Source of the DNA: Lachnospiraceae bacterium
GTDB lineage: Bacteria; Bacillota; Clostridia; Lachnospirales; Lachnospiraceae
Assembly: GCA_003447295.1 (NCBI GenBank)
Contig: DLZQ01000021.1
Location: 1-27,993, forward strand
DNA length: 27,993 nt
Reading direction: 5' to 3'
The translations under genes were made by a program, and so were the position numbers. Shown here piece after piece: positions 1-6,324 of the stretch. How positions within the stretch are numbered: the stretch's first letter is position 1; each line of letters begins with the position of its first letter. The notes beneath the pieces were generated by a model that had not been told where the DNA came from, did not search any database, and saw only the letters and a program-made list of their open reading frames with translations.

Positions 1-854
1 TCGTGCTGCACCAGGGAAGAATAATAGCTGTTGATGGTGGTCGGGGCGTTATACAGTGCCGCCAGAAGGTATTTCTTGATATTGCGGACATAGGTGGTGT
101 TGTCCTTCATACAGTCCATGACATACTGAACATGAGAACTGTCCAGCTTCATAAACCGGGACTTTACCACCTCCGCCGGATAATCGTCTCCGGCAATGCG
201 GATGACTTTGCGGGCAGAACATACGGTATCCACAATCAGGTCAACGATCTCGTCAAGCTGCTCACGGTCGATATGGCTGTCCTGCACCAGATAGCTGTAC
301 TCGATGTTATCCAAAATCACTTCACGATAACATTCTCTGGCTCCCATCCCATCCGTTCCCATCCTTGCCCCTACGGGGGTAGGGGGATTTGATCGGATAG
401 GATTTGATAGTTCCGTACTTGATAAATCAGTTCTTGATGGATAGTTACTTGATTCTTCTTTATTTAATTGGGCGGGTTCTTCCTGAACAGGCGTGACCAA
501 TGTTGGATTTACCTGTACGGGATTTTCCCGTATAGGTTTTTCCTGTGCAGGTGTTGGCTCTTTAGGCTGCTCCAGAATGGTGTACTCGATCGAACCAAGC
601 TGACCGTTTGCACCTCTCACGCGCTCACGGATCAGATAGCCGTGTTCCTCCAACTCTCGGATGCCGCCGCTGATACTGTCGATGCCGTCCTTGCAGATAC
701 GGGCAAGCCCCTTCATGGTGTAGTCCCAGTTCTCTGGCAGGGACAGCATGAGGGATAGAAGTCCCTTTGCTTTCAGCGACAGGGACATATCCCGCAGATG
801 ATGGTTTGACATGACCGTGTAATCTCTGGTCTTTTCAATGCGAAAAACTGCCAT
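1..854 (-). CDS. Replication initiator-like winged-helix protein of an ICE (DUF6017-type), C-terminus outside window
   Basis: The start codon is the ATG whose complement is at 852-854, with a GGAGGTA ribosome site 7 bases upstream (861-867 on the plus strand). At least 284 codons are open and the end lies outside the window. The N-terminal ~95 residues (MAVFRIEKTRDYTVMSNHHL onwards) form a helix-turn-helix/winged-helix domain with the 'LKAKGLLSLMLSLPENWDYT' stretch common in phage and ICE replication-organiser proteins. A linker rich in Pro, Gln, Glu and Asn follows, then a second helical domain that contains 'ILDNIEYSYL' and 'REQLDEIVDLIVDTV', which I associate with DUF6017. By family it should act in DNA replication or maintenance of the excised element. 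The family assignment is from memory; the fold type and the mobile-element context are more secure. Confidence 0.75.
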   Translation of the reverse strand, partial: MAVFRIEKTRDYTVMSNHHLRDMSLSLKAKGLLSLMLSLPENWDYTMKGLARICKDGIDSISGGIRELEEHGYLIRERVRGANGQLGSIEYTILEQPKEPTPAQEKPIRENPVQVNPTLVTPVQEEPAQLNKEESSNYPSRTDLSSTELSNPIRSNPPTPVGARMGTDGMGARECYREVILDNIEYSYLVQDSHIDREQLDEIVDLIVDTVCSARKVIRIAGDDYPAEVVKSRFMKLDSSHVQYVMDCMKDNTTYVRNIKKYLLAALYNAPTTINSYYSSLVQH

Positions 855-1025
855 GCCTGATACCTCCTTCCTCATGGTTTGAAAAGTGTTGATTTTCGGT
901 GTTTCCTCCGTCTGTATCTCTCCCATACCCTTCACATGGGAAAACATCCATGCCCCTTTCGGTTCGTGGCACAGAGGGGAAGGAACAGCGGATTTTCCAC
1001 CTTTTTTGATACAGTTTTCAGTTCC

Positions 1026-1547
1026 CTACAATTCACGGTCTTTGTGGTCATAGCGGAGGTTGCCAGCTATGACCTTCGCATGGTTCTTTATTTTGATAAA
1101 TCCCTTGTCCTGGTTCTCCAGGGCCTTTCCGTATCCGGCTTCGGTCAGGAACAGGCGCATTTTATCACCCTTGTATCCCATGGGGGACTCATGGGAGAGG
1201 ACGTCAAAGACGATCATGTGGCGGGTATCGGGATCGAACCGCTCCAGGGCCATGATATCGTGACCGGCCATCTTCTGGGCACCGGATTGCTGCCTGGCCT
1301 CCGCCAACATTTCCCCGATAGTCCTTGCCTTGCCGGGCAGACGGTAATTCTTCTGAACATCCCGGATCACATCCATGCACTCCTTATCGGAGAGAGGACG
1401 GAGCTTTTTCAAAAGGCCTTCCGCCGTGTCCTTCATGGCCTTGTCAGGTGCATAGCGCCAGGTCATGTAAATCTCATTCAGAGCGGCCCCCTGGCTGGTG
1501 CCCTCGACCTGATAGATCATCCTTTTTTCAGCTTCACTTAAATTCAT
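1026..1547 (-). CDS. Conserved small ICE protein of unknown function
   Basis: This 173-residue protein begins MNLSEAEKRMIYQVEG and has a strong GGAAGGAG ribosome site at 1556-1564 (minus strand). It is soluble, highly charged and probably mostly helical, with no membrane segment or signal peptide. I know related proteins from Tn1549-like elements, where they sit just before the replication-initiator gene, as here. No catalytic motif is visible and I do not assign a function. A 170-bp gap separates it from the next gene on the same strand; I see no convincing terminator there, so the two may share a transcript. Confidence 0.7.
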   Translation of the reverse strand: MNLSEAEKRMIYQVEGTSQGAALNEIYMTWRYAPDKAMKDTAEGLLKKLRPLSDKECMDVIRDVQKNYRLPGKARTIGEMLAEARQQSGAQKMAGHDIMALERFDPDTRHMIVFDVLSHESPMGYKGDKMRLFLTEAGYGKALENQDKGFIKIKNHAKVIAGNLRYDHKDREL

Positions 1548-1573
1548 TTATCCGGCTCCTTCCTAAAATGGGC

Positions 1574-1609
1574 AATAAAAAAGCCACAGGTTTTTTATGC
1601 CTGCGGCTT
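1574..1609 (-). terminator. Leader terminator/attenuator before the ICE helper gene
   Basis: The arms at 1581-1590 (AAGCCACAGG) and 1600-1609 (CCTGCGGCTT) pair with one mismatch around a 9-base loop. On the minus strand the stem is followed by a run of six T (GGCTTTTTTATT). It lies about 30 bp upstream of the 1547 start codon, so it ends transcripts coming from the right, or acts as an attenuator in the leader of the ICE operon. Confidence 0.6.
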
Positions 1610-1650
1610 GTGCCATGCTTCGCTTATGTGGGAGCGGAAGACAACAGAAA

Positions 1651-1680
1651 AGGGATACCATTCGTGAAAATAGTATCCCT
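1651..1680 (-). other. Second leader hairpin (inverted repeat)
   Basis: AGGGATAC (1651-1658) and GTATCCCT (1673-1680) are a perfect 8-bp inverted repeat with a 14-bp loop. On the minus strand it is followed by TTTTCTG and then by the stronger hairpin at 1574-1609. Two hairpins in series upstream of the ICE genes suggest a regulated leader. I found no convincing leader peptide. Confidence 0.4.
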
Positions 1681-1731
1681 GCTCTGTAAACTTATTCAAT
1701 TTTTGATGGTTGCATTGTCTGTCACTGTCCA

Positions 1732-1788
1732 CAAAGCCTTGATTTTACTTGTTTTTCTCAACCATCCTTATCAAAGCCTTGCATTTAC
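1732..1788. repeat. Pair of 17-bp direct repeats, candidate ICE end or recombinase sites
   Basis: CAAAGCCTTGATTTTAC (1732-1748) and CAAAGCCTTGCATTTAC (1772-1788) match at 15 of 17 positions and start 40 bp apart. They lie outside any gene, between the ICE leader and the phased repeats at 1852. Their place at a predicted element end suggests recombinase arm or core sites, but this is inference. Confidence 0.4.
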
Positions 1789-1851
1789 TGGGTTCGTGGT
1801 AATTTGATCTCGTATGTAACTTGTTATAAATTATTATAATTTATAGAAAAA

Positions 1852-1882
1852 TGGTACTCCAGTGGTACTCGGTATGGTACTC
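1852..1882 (+). repeat. Three phased TGGTACTC repeats, left arm sites of the integrative element
   Basis: TGGTACTC starts at 1852, 1863 and 1875, so the copies are 11 and 12 bp apart, one helical turn each. The same octamer recurs twice at 10284-10303, just past the integrase gene. Integrases of the Tn916 family bind short direct repeats in the element arms through their N-terminal domain, and these repeats fit that role. Confidence 0.65.
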
Positions 1883-2049
1883 GATATTTGGGAGACCAAG
1901 AAAAAATATCAACATTATTTCATTTGTAACAAGCTATATTGAGACCCAGGTTAGCGAAATTAATCACAATAATAATAATTACTATTATTGCCTATGTATT
2001 CCTGCTCTGAGTAGGTGATGTGTAGGCTTTTTTTTCGGGGGATATGTAA

Positions 2050-2865
2050 ATGATATATATTGATACAAGAGATCAGCTGTCGCTTAAACACGGAGTAATG
2101 GAATTTTTAAATGTCACAGAGGAAGAACTTGAGCTAGTATTTGAAACAATTGATTCGGTTGACGAGGACCCATACGATTGGGTAAAAAAGTATTTAGAGG
2201 ATTACGGGATAGATTCTCCTTTGGAGTACATCCAGATGTTTCATCTCACTAGGCGGTTAAATGGAACAGATTTAAGAACAAACAATAACTTAGAGCGACT
2301 GTTGCTTTGCAAGACACCATTATCAGACTTCTTTAAAAGATATGATGTTACTTTTAAGAAGCATAATGGCCATATGGAACTGTATTACAAGGGGGCTTTA
2401 CAAACGCTAGATGACGAGTTTTATGCAGGACCTGGGAATATGGCATATATTAAGTCGCGGCTTGGATATTTTGATACTCAAGATTATTGCGTAAATGGAT
2501 TTGCGTTTAGATCACATTTGGAAATGCAGTCATATTATCGTTCACTTTCATGGAGCCCTGAATTTGTGGACAATATAGGGAGATTTCTTGAGATAAAGAA
2601 TATGGTGTCGGATTATTCCAATAATAGCAGGTATTATTGTATTGAATATTTAATTCCGCTTTCAGAAGTGATTTTTGATTTAGCCAATCCACCGGAATCA
2701 GAGATAGAAAAAACTATTATATTTTTGATAAATGCTATAGTTAGGTCATACAAAGATTGGAAGCACGCAAGCTTTGTTTGTGATGAAAACTTGATATTGC
2801 GCCTTGATGATAGCACTGATATTAAGAGGGATTGGTTTGTTAATGCTGAAGAAATAGATTTATAG
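2050..2865 (+). CDS. Unknown 271-residue protein, first gene of the DUF4365 operon
   Basis: The start ATG at 2050 follows a GGGGG stretch at 2036-2041; the alternative ATG at 2044 is followed at once by a stop. The protein is soluble and acidic, without signal or membrane segments. The middle contains 'MFHLTRRLNG' and 'NNLERLLLCKTPLSDFF' (about residues 66-97), then 'GFAFRSHLEMQSYYRSLSW'. The H-x-T followed by a L-x-x-L-L segment faintly recalls the entry motif of ADP-ribosyltransferase-like folds, but I see no full catalytic set and do not claim it. It lies 19 bp before the DUF4365 gene, on the same strand and with similar AT-rich composition, so the two are probably co-transcribed and functionally linked. 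Confidence 0.7.
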   Translation: MIYIDTRDQLSLKHGVMEFLNVTEEELELVFETIDSVDEDPYDWVKKYLEDYGIDSPLEYIQMFHLTRRLNGTDLRTNNNLERLLLCKTPLSDFFKRYDVTFKKHNGHMELYYKGALQTLDDEFYAGPGNMAYIKSRLGYFDTQDYCVNGFAFRSHLEMQSYYRSLSWSPEFVDNIGRFLEIKNMVSDYSNNSRYYCIEYLIPLSEVIFDLANPPESEIEKTIIFLINAIVRSYKDWKHASFVCDENLILRLDDSTDIKRDWFVNAEEIDL

Positions 2866-2884
2866 ATAAATTGGGGGACAGAAA

Positions 2885-3853
2885 ATGGCAAATACTACAG
2901 AACGTATAGGCGTTTCATATTGTTCGTTGATAGCTGCAAAAACAGAGTGGATGTTTAGAGAACAACCTATTGATGATATAGGAATAGATGCTCATATGGA
3001 ACGTACGGATACAGATGGCAAAGTTCAACAGCTTCTTGCTCTTCAAATAAAGAGTGGGGAGAGCTATTTCAAAGAGAATAAAGGAGATTATGTTGTTTTT
3101 CGTGATATAGATGACAGACAGTACAATTATTGGACCACTAATACCTTGCCTTGTATAGTTGTACTTTATAATCCAAAAGATGATATGTGTATTTGGCAAA
3201 AATTGTCGGTTGATACTATTCAAAAAACCTGTGGAGGAACTGGAAAAGGATATTATGTTAACGTCCCGACAGATCAGGTATTTTTGGATGATATCTCAAA
3301 TAAGTTATTGCTCACATATACAAATTTGCCGGAGCATATAACAAACTACAATTTTCTGCTATCGCAAAAGAAATTTATGCAGATAATTCAGGAGGGAGGA
3401 CAAGTAAAACTTCATTCTAATGAATGGGTTAATAAGTGTAGCGGTAAAGGAGAAATCGAATTAATTGTTGATGATGGTAATTCAATTAAGAAGTATTCCT
3501 ATCCATATTGGTTTCCGTATACCGTATATACAGATGTTTTTCCTAGATTATTTCCGTGGGCAAATTTCATTGCTGATGATGAATACTACGAGGAAATAGA
3601 TGAGGCACTATGGCGTGAATTGCATTGCTATTATGACAAAGAAGAGGATGAGTGGATTGAAGTAGGGGATTCATTTGAAGAGTTCAGAGCATCACTTGAT
3701 CCCATGCGATATATAGATCATGCAGGAGAGGTGGCAGAGTACATGCTTGTATTAAGCTTAAACGAATTGGGAGAATCATTTTTGAAGATAGATCAATATG
3801 TATCGCAACCGCGACCTTATGCGGGTACTAGACCAAACGAGGAAGGAAACTGA
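2885..3853 (+). CDS. DUF4365-domain protein, predicted PD-(D/E)XK nuclease
   Basis: Start ATG 2885 has GGGGGACAG just upstream. The N-terminal ~150 residues match the DUF4365 pattern: an opening helix, then 'DDIGIDAHME' (Asp31, Asp35, Glu39) and 'LALQIKSGESYF' (Gln54-x-Lys56), the D...QxK core of a restriction-endonuclease-like fold, then 'YWTTNTLPCIVVLYNP'. DUF4365 proteins occur widely in defence islands and mobile elements, often fused or linked to other effector parts. The C-terminal ~170 residues are acidic and aromatic ('YPYWFPYTVYTDVFPRLFPW') and unrecognised; they may sense or bind a partner. The gene sits between two unknown genes in a tight operon (19 bp before, 1 bp after). Nuclease activity is inferred from the motif. 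Confidence 0.8.
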   Translation: MANTTERIGVSYCSLIAAKTEWMFREQPIDDIGIDAHMERTDTDGKVQQLLALQIKSGESYFKENKGDYVVFRDIDDRQYNYWTTNTLPCIVVLYNPKDDMCIWQKLSVDTIQKTCGGTGKGYYVNVPTDQVFLDDISNKLLLTYTNLPEHITNYNFLLSQKKFMQIIQEGGQVKLHSNEWVNKCSGKGEIELIVDDGNSIKKYSYPYWFPYTVYTDVFPRLFPWANFIADDEYYEEIDEALWRELHCYYDKEEDEWIEVGDSFEEFRASLDPMRYIDHAGEVAEYMLVLSLNELGESFLKIDQYVSQPRPYAGTRPNEEGN

Positions 3854-3854
3854 T

Positions 3855-4256
3855 ATGAAAAAGATATCGTTGAATGATATAGATAAGAGTAGAAATAATG
3901 ATAATGGTGAATATCAACTAGATCCTACTGAGAAATATGTGATTAATCTTGAAGAAGAATTACAGTTTCAGACTGCCATTATGATTTCTTTTCAAATTAT
4001 GGGAGCTCCGCCAGCGTTGAAGAACTATCATGCGTGGTTATTTAAAAACAATTTTAGTTATGAAATGCCTAACCCAACAAATGAAGTTGTAGCTCCATAT
4101 TATGGTGTTGGCCCGCTTTGGAAAACTGAGTATTCCCAGGGGATTGTTGTTAGAGCAGAAGATGATGACGATTATTATATAGTAATGGAATGCAGTAGCA
4201 AGAATAAAGGTTATAAGCATACTAAAGTTATTCTTACCATGGGTGGATGCATGTAA
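3855..4256 (+). CDS. Unknown 133-residue protein, third gene of the DUF4365 operon
   Basis: An upstream in-frame ATG at 3798 lies inside the nuclease gene; the better start is ATG 3855, one base after that gene's stop, with AGGAAGGAAA as ribosome site at 3839-3849. The protein begins MKKISLNDIDKSRNND, is acidic and soluble, and contains 'ELQFQTAIMISFQIMGAPP' and a run 'RAEDDDDYYIVMECSSKN'. I recognise no family. Tight coupling suggests it works with the DUF4365 protein, for example as an immunity, adaptor or inhibitory partner. That role is inference only. Confidence 0.65.
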   Translation: MKKISLNDIDKSRNNDNGEYQLDPTEKYVINLEEELQFQTAIMISFQIMGAPPALKNYHAWLFKNNFSYEMPNPTNEVVAPYYGVGPLWKTEYSQGIVVRAEDDDDYYIVMECSSKNKGYKHTKVILTMGGCM

Positions 4257-4260
4257 ATTG

Positions 4261-4288
4261 AGCCAGGACAAAAAGTCCTGGCTTTATC
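4261..4288 (+). terminator. Intrinsic terminator of the DUF4365 operon
   Basis: AGCCAGGAC (4261-4269) and GTCCTGGCT (4275-4283) form a perfect 9-bp stem with an AAAAA loop, followed by TTATCT. It lies 4 bp after the stop of the third operon gene and separates it from the convergent minus-strand genes. Confidence 0.75.
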
Positions 4289-4294
4289 TCTGTA

Positions 4295-4480
4295 CTAGAA
4301 ATTATCATCGTCATCATCATTTTTCCAACCGGAGTTGAAGTGTAGTTCGCCGGTGTCCATGTCCATCGACATATTATCTCCCATGCGCATATGAAGATCG
4401 CCGTCAGAATCGATTCCCATATTACCGGAAGTCTGGTAAATGAAATCTCCGTCATCATAATCAAAGATTGGATTACACAT
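4295..4480 (-). CDS. Small acidic protein with repeated DxDxG units
   Basis: I choose the start MCNPIFDYDDG (ATG complement at 4478-4480) because an AAGGAGG site lies 7 bases upstream; a longer frame from 4501 has no such site. The 61-residue product is very rich in Asp and Met and ends NDDDDDNF. Three units of about 16-17 residues can be aligned, each with D-x-D-x-G or D-x-D-D-G followed by a short beta-like stretch: 'DYDDGDFIYQTSGN', 'DSDGDLHMRMGDN', 'DMDTGELHFNSGW'. This looks like a row of beta-hairpins, possibly binding a metal. It begins 1 bp after the stop of the HTH-ankyrin gene, so translation is probably coupled. Function unknown; an acidic partner or DNA mimic are possibilities. 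Confidence 0.6.
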   Translation of the reverse strand: MCNPIFDYDDGDFIYQTSGNMGIDSDGDLHMRMGDNMSMDMDTGELHFNSGWKNDDDDDNF

Positions 4481-4481
4481 G

Positions 4482-5732
4482 TTAAGCCTCCTTTTTCTCA
4501 AACTGCTTGATAAAGGTGTTGTAGGTTTTCTTTAATTCATCAATAAGAAACTGTACTTCAGTATTTGCAGAAGACACGGTTACATTGATGACATTGGTAA
4601 TAAAGCCTGTAGTGTTCTTGGAATAGAATGGCATATAGTACGCTATGAAACCTGTTTTGGGGTAAAAATAGTATTCTCTCCAAGCCTCTCTACGGAAATA
4701 TGATTCATCATAATAATTGTTATTTGGAGTCGCACTATAGAGTTCTTTGCAGCTGGCTTTACTTTTATCTACCAATTTCTGTAGTTTTCTCTGCACTTTT
4801 TTATTATGCTCTATGGCCTTTTCTAAAAAGAGCTTACTCTCGAATACCCTTTTGCTATGGATTAAAGAATCTAATACTTGTCCGGCGTATGGGAAGACAA
4901 AAGTGCTTCGTAATGAGTTAAGTTCTGCTTCTGTCTCAAATTCTTCAAAGAAATATGATATGGCAGTGCTATCACTTGCAGCGATGCTGTCAATCATCTG
5001 ATCAATGTTAGAAGATGAGGGTAGCTGCTTATCTTTTAATGTCCAATGCTGTATTGGATTAATAGTGTACAGCAATGGAATTTCTCTTGCATGAAGAACG
5101 CTCAGCATTTCTAAATCGTTGTCTCTGATAGCCAAGGCTATCATCTTAAAGCGAAGATCATCTTGGTTTTTCATACGTGAGTCTAAAGTATCAAGAAATC
5201 CAATTTTACGTCTTTTAATAGAAGTTCCCGCACCAAATCCAAGATAATATTCATTTTTATCATCCCCAACGAACCATATGTAGCCATTCTCTGTGAGATA
5301 TTTAAGAAAAGGGTAATTGCCTGCCTCAAGGGCGTAATCAATTGCTGTTTTGTCATACTCATCAGGATTAAGAATGAGTTTGTCGTCCCTCTGAATATAT
5401 GCTTCCCATTCTGCCGGATCTTTTGAAAAAGCGATTGAGTAATTGGTTTTTCTGTTTAGTACAGGAGTGAGGGCAGTTCCAGCACTTAATATATCCTCAA
5501 TTGACACGCCCAAAAGTTCAGAGAAGATTGGAAGGTCTTCTATCTGAACTCCTTTTTTGCCATTTTTTATTTGGCAGATACGATTTTGCATTTTCTGTAT
5601 ATCGTCAGGATTAGCTTCGCCGTCACGTAGTGTGAGATATGCGATACAAAACTGGCGGTCATTCTTGTGTTCACTGTTCTTAATCAAATCACCAAGGTGT
5701 TTACCTATTTTTGCATTATCGGTTTTAAACAT
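4482..5732 (-). CDS. XRE-like HTH regulator with ankyrin-like repeats
   Basis: The 416-residue protein starts at the ATG complement of 5730-5732, with AAAGGAG 7 bases upstream. Residues ~10-85 look like an XRE-type helix-turn-helix ('RICQIKNGKKGVQIEDLPIF', 'LLGVSIEDILSAG'). Residues ~126-150 ('YDKTAIDYALEAGNYPFLKY') match the ankyrin consensus, and a second weaker unit lies at ~191-221. The C-terminal ~150 residues have long charged helices, partly coiled-coil-like ('EKAIEHNKKVQRKLQKLVDK'). It probably represses its own promoter, whose spacer and flanks contain the GCATATGC boxes at 5792-5851, and may sense a protein through the ankyrin part. It is co-transcribed with the acidic protein downstream. 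The ankyrin call is moderate. Confidence 0.7.
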   Translation of the reverse strand: MFKTDNAKIGKHLGDLIKNSEHKNDRQFCIAYLTLRDGEANPDDIQKMQNRICQIKNGKKGVQIEDLPIFSELLGVSIEDILSAGTALTPVLNRKTNYSIAFSKDPAEWEAYIQRDDKLILNPDEYDKTAIDYALEAGNYPFLKYLTENGYIWFVGDDKNEYYLGFGAGTSIKRRKIGFLDTLDSRMKNQDDLRFKMIALAIRDNDLEMLSVLHAREIPLLYTINPIQHWTLKDKQLPSSSNIDQMIDSIAASDSTAISYFFEEFETEAELNSLRSTFVFPYAGQVLDSLIHSKRVFESKLFLEKAIEHNKKVQRKLQKLVDKSKASCKELYSATPNNNYYDESYFRREAWREYYFYPKTGFIAYYMPFYSKNTTGFITNVINVTVSSANTEVQFLIDELKKTYNTFIKQFEKKEA

Positions 5733-5791
5733 AAGTCATCTCCTTTGAGATAAGCATAAGAATTTATATGCTAAAAAGATATAACTAATTA

Positions 5792-5851
5792 GCATATGCT
5801 TTTTGCATATGTAAATTATAAGCGTTAAAAGCATATGCGTAAAGCATATAT
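5792..5851. promoter_or_regulatory. GCATATGC operator array
   Basis: Four boxes, GCATATGC (5792), GCATATGT (5805), GCATATGC (5831) and GCATATAT (5844), start 13, 26 and 13 bp apart. The 8-mer is itself palindromic. The array lies between the divergent HTH-ankyrin gene and the ribbon-helix-helix-like gene and covers the leftward promoter. A further AGCATA...TATGCT inverted repeat (5753-5772) lies near the leftward start codon. This is a likely binding region for the HTH-ankyrin protein. Confidence 0.6.
5815..5843 (-). promoter_or_regulatory. Promoter of the HTH-ankyrin operon
   Basis: On the minus strand, -35 TTTACG (complement of 5838-5843) and a perfect -10 TATAAT (complement of 5815-5820) are 17 bp apart. 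One GCATATGC box fills part of the spacer, one touches the upstream side of the -35, and two lie near the start of transcription, as expected for repression. Confidence 0.65.
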
Positions 5852-5874
5852 ATTTGTTTGAATTCGGAAAAGGG

Positions 5875-5925
5875 TTGACGGTATCAAGCCTTTCTGCTAT
5901 ATTAAAATAGGAGTGACGGTATCAA
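5875..5925 (+). promoter_or_regulatory. Promoter with paired TGACGGTATCAA operators
   Basis: The -35 TTGACG (5875-5880) and -10 TATATT (5898-5903) are 17 bp apart. The 12-mer TGACGGTATCAA occurs twice in direct orientation, at 5876-5887 over the -35 and at 5914-5925 just after the expected start of transcription. Such a pair suggests a repressor that blocks both positions, plausibly the product of the next gene. Confidence 0.65.
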
Positions 5926-5951
5926 TTCTGTTTTTAAGAAAGGTGGATTCT

Positions 5952-6323
5952 ATGCATAGAGCATTTTGTAGCTTCAACGATGATGAATACAAGGCACTGG
6001 AGGCAAAGGCAAAGAAATTAGGTATGAGCACATCCAAGTTAATCGAATATGCTACGACGTTATTTTTGGATATGCCAAGGACTGAGACTCCGAATGTAAA
6101 AGAGATAAGAAAGAAGATCGAGAAGTATCTTGAAAAGGTAAAAGACGAAACATTTATATGTTCTACACCTTTTGGTCCAGAATGGGCTAGGATGACAACT
6201 TCAGCAAAAAGGACAGCGGCATCACAGATGAAGATGCTCGTTGATGAAGGAATAATCGAGAAGGTTCAATCTACAAGCAAGGCTCATCAGGCAACCGTTT
6301 ATAAGAAGTGTGGAGGTAAGTGA
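5952..6323 (+). CDS. Ribbon-helix-helix-like DNA-binding protein (123 residues)
   Basis: The open frame extends to 5913, but the ATG at 5952 has AAAGGTGG just upstream (5939-5946), and the region before it holds the second operator copy. The N-terminus 'HRAFCSFNDDEYKALEAKAK' with 'KLGMSTSKLIEYATTLFL' has the strand-helix-helix shape of CopG/Arc-type regulators and plasmid antitoxins. The C-terminal half ('TTSAKRTAASQMKMLVDEGI', 'ATVYKK') looks like a small winged-helix unit. It is probably autoregulatory through the TGACGGTATCAA pair. One base separates its stop from the next start. The exact family is not recognised. Confidence 0.65.
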   Translation: MHRAFCSFNDDEYKALEAKAKKLGMSTSKLIEYATTLFLDMPRTETPNVKEIRKKIEKYLEKVKDETFICSTPFGPEWARMTTSAKRTAASQMKMLVDEGIIEKVQSTSKAHQATVYKKCGGK

Positions 6324-6324
6324 G

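Larger units (their letters stand above)
1..1850 (-). mobile_element. Left end of a Tn1549-type ICE (partial, running off the window)
   Basis: Two minus-strand genes (a replication-initiator-like protein and a 173-residue helper ORF) have the order and sequence style found at the left end of Tn1549/CTn-type conjugative elements of gut Firmicutes. They are preceded by about 300 bp of leader with two hairpins and a pair of near-identical 17-bp repeats. Transcription runs leftwards, so the conjugation genes would lie outside the window. The right limit is uncertain; I place it near the phased TGGTACTC repeats at 1852. It is also possible that this segment and the 1850-10303 segment are one element with an unusual layout. 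Confidence 0.55.
1548..2049. other. Junction region without genes
   Basis: This 500-bp stretch holds the ICE leader hairpins, the 17-bp direct repeats and the TGGTACTC repeats, followed by an AT-rich tract (1890-2010) with repeated AATAATA/TATTATT near-palindromes. I see no believable gene on either strand; the open frames here lack ribosome sites and run across the hairpins. The promoter for the gene at 2050 should lie in the AT-rich tract, but I could not choose a -35/-10 pair. Confidence 0.6.

Noticed and set aside
3..758. Plus-strand open frames in the first 800 bases
   Set aside because: They are shadows of the minus-strand replication-initiator gene, which runs open to the window edge with a clear ribosome site and recognisable domains.
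879..1541. Plus-strand open frame of 220 codons over the ICE helper gene
   Set aside because: It is antisense to the minus-strand gene that has a strong ribosome site and protein-like composition; no ribosome site lies before its own start.
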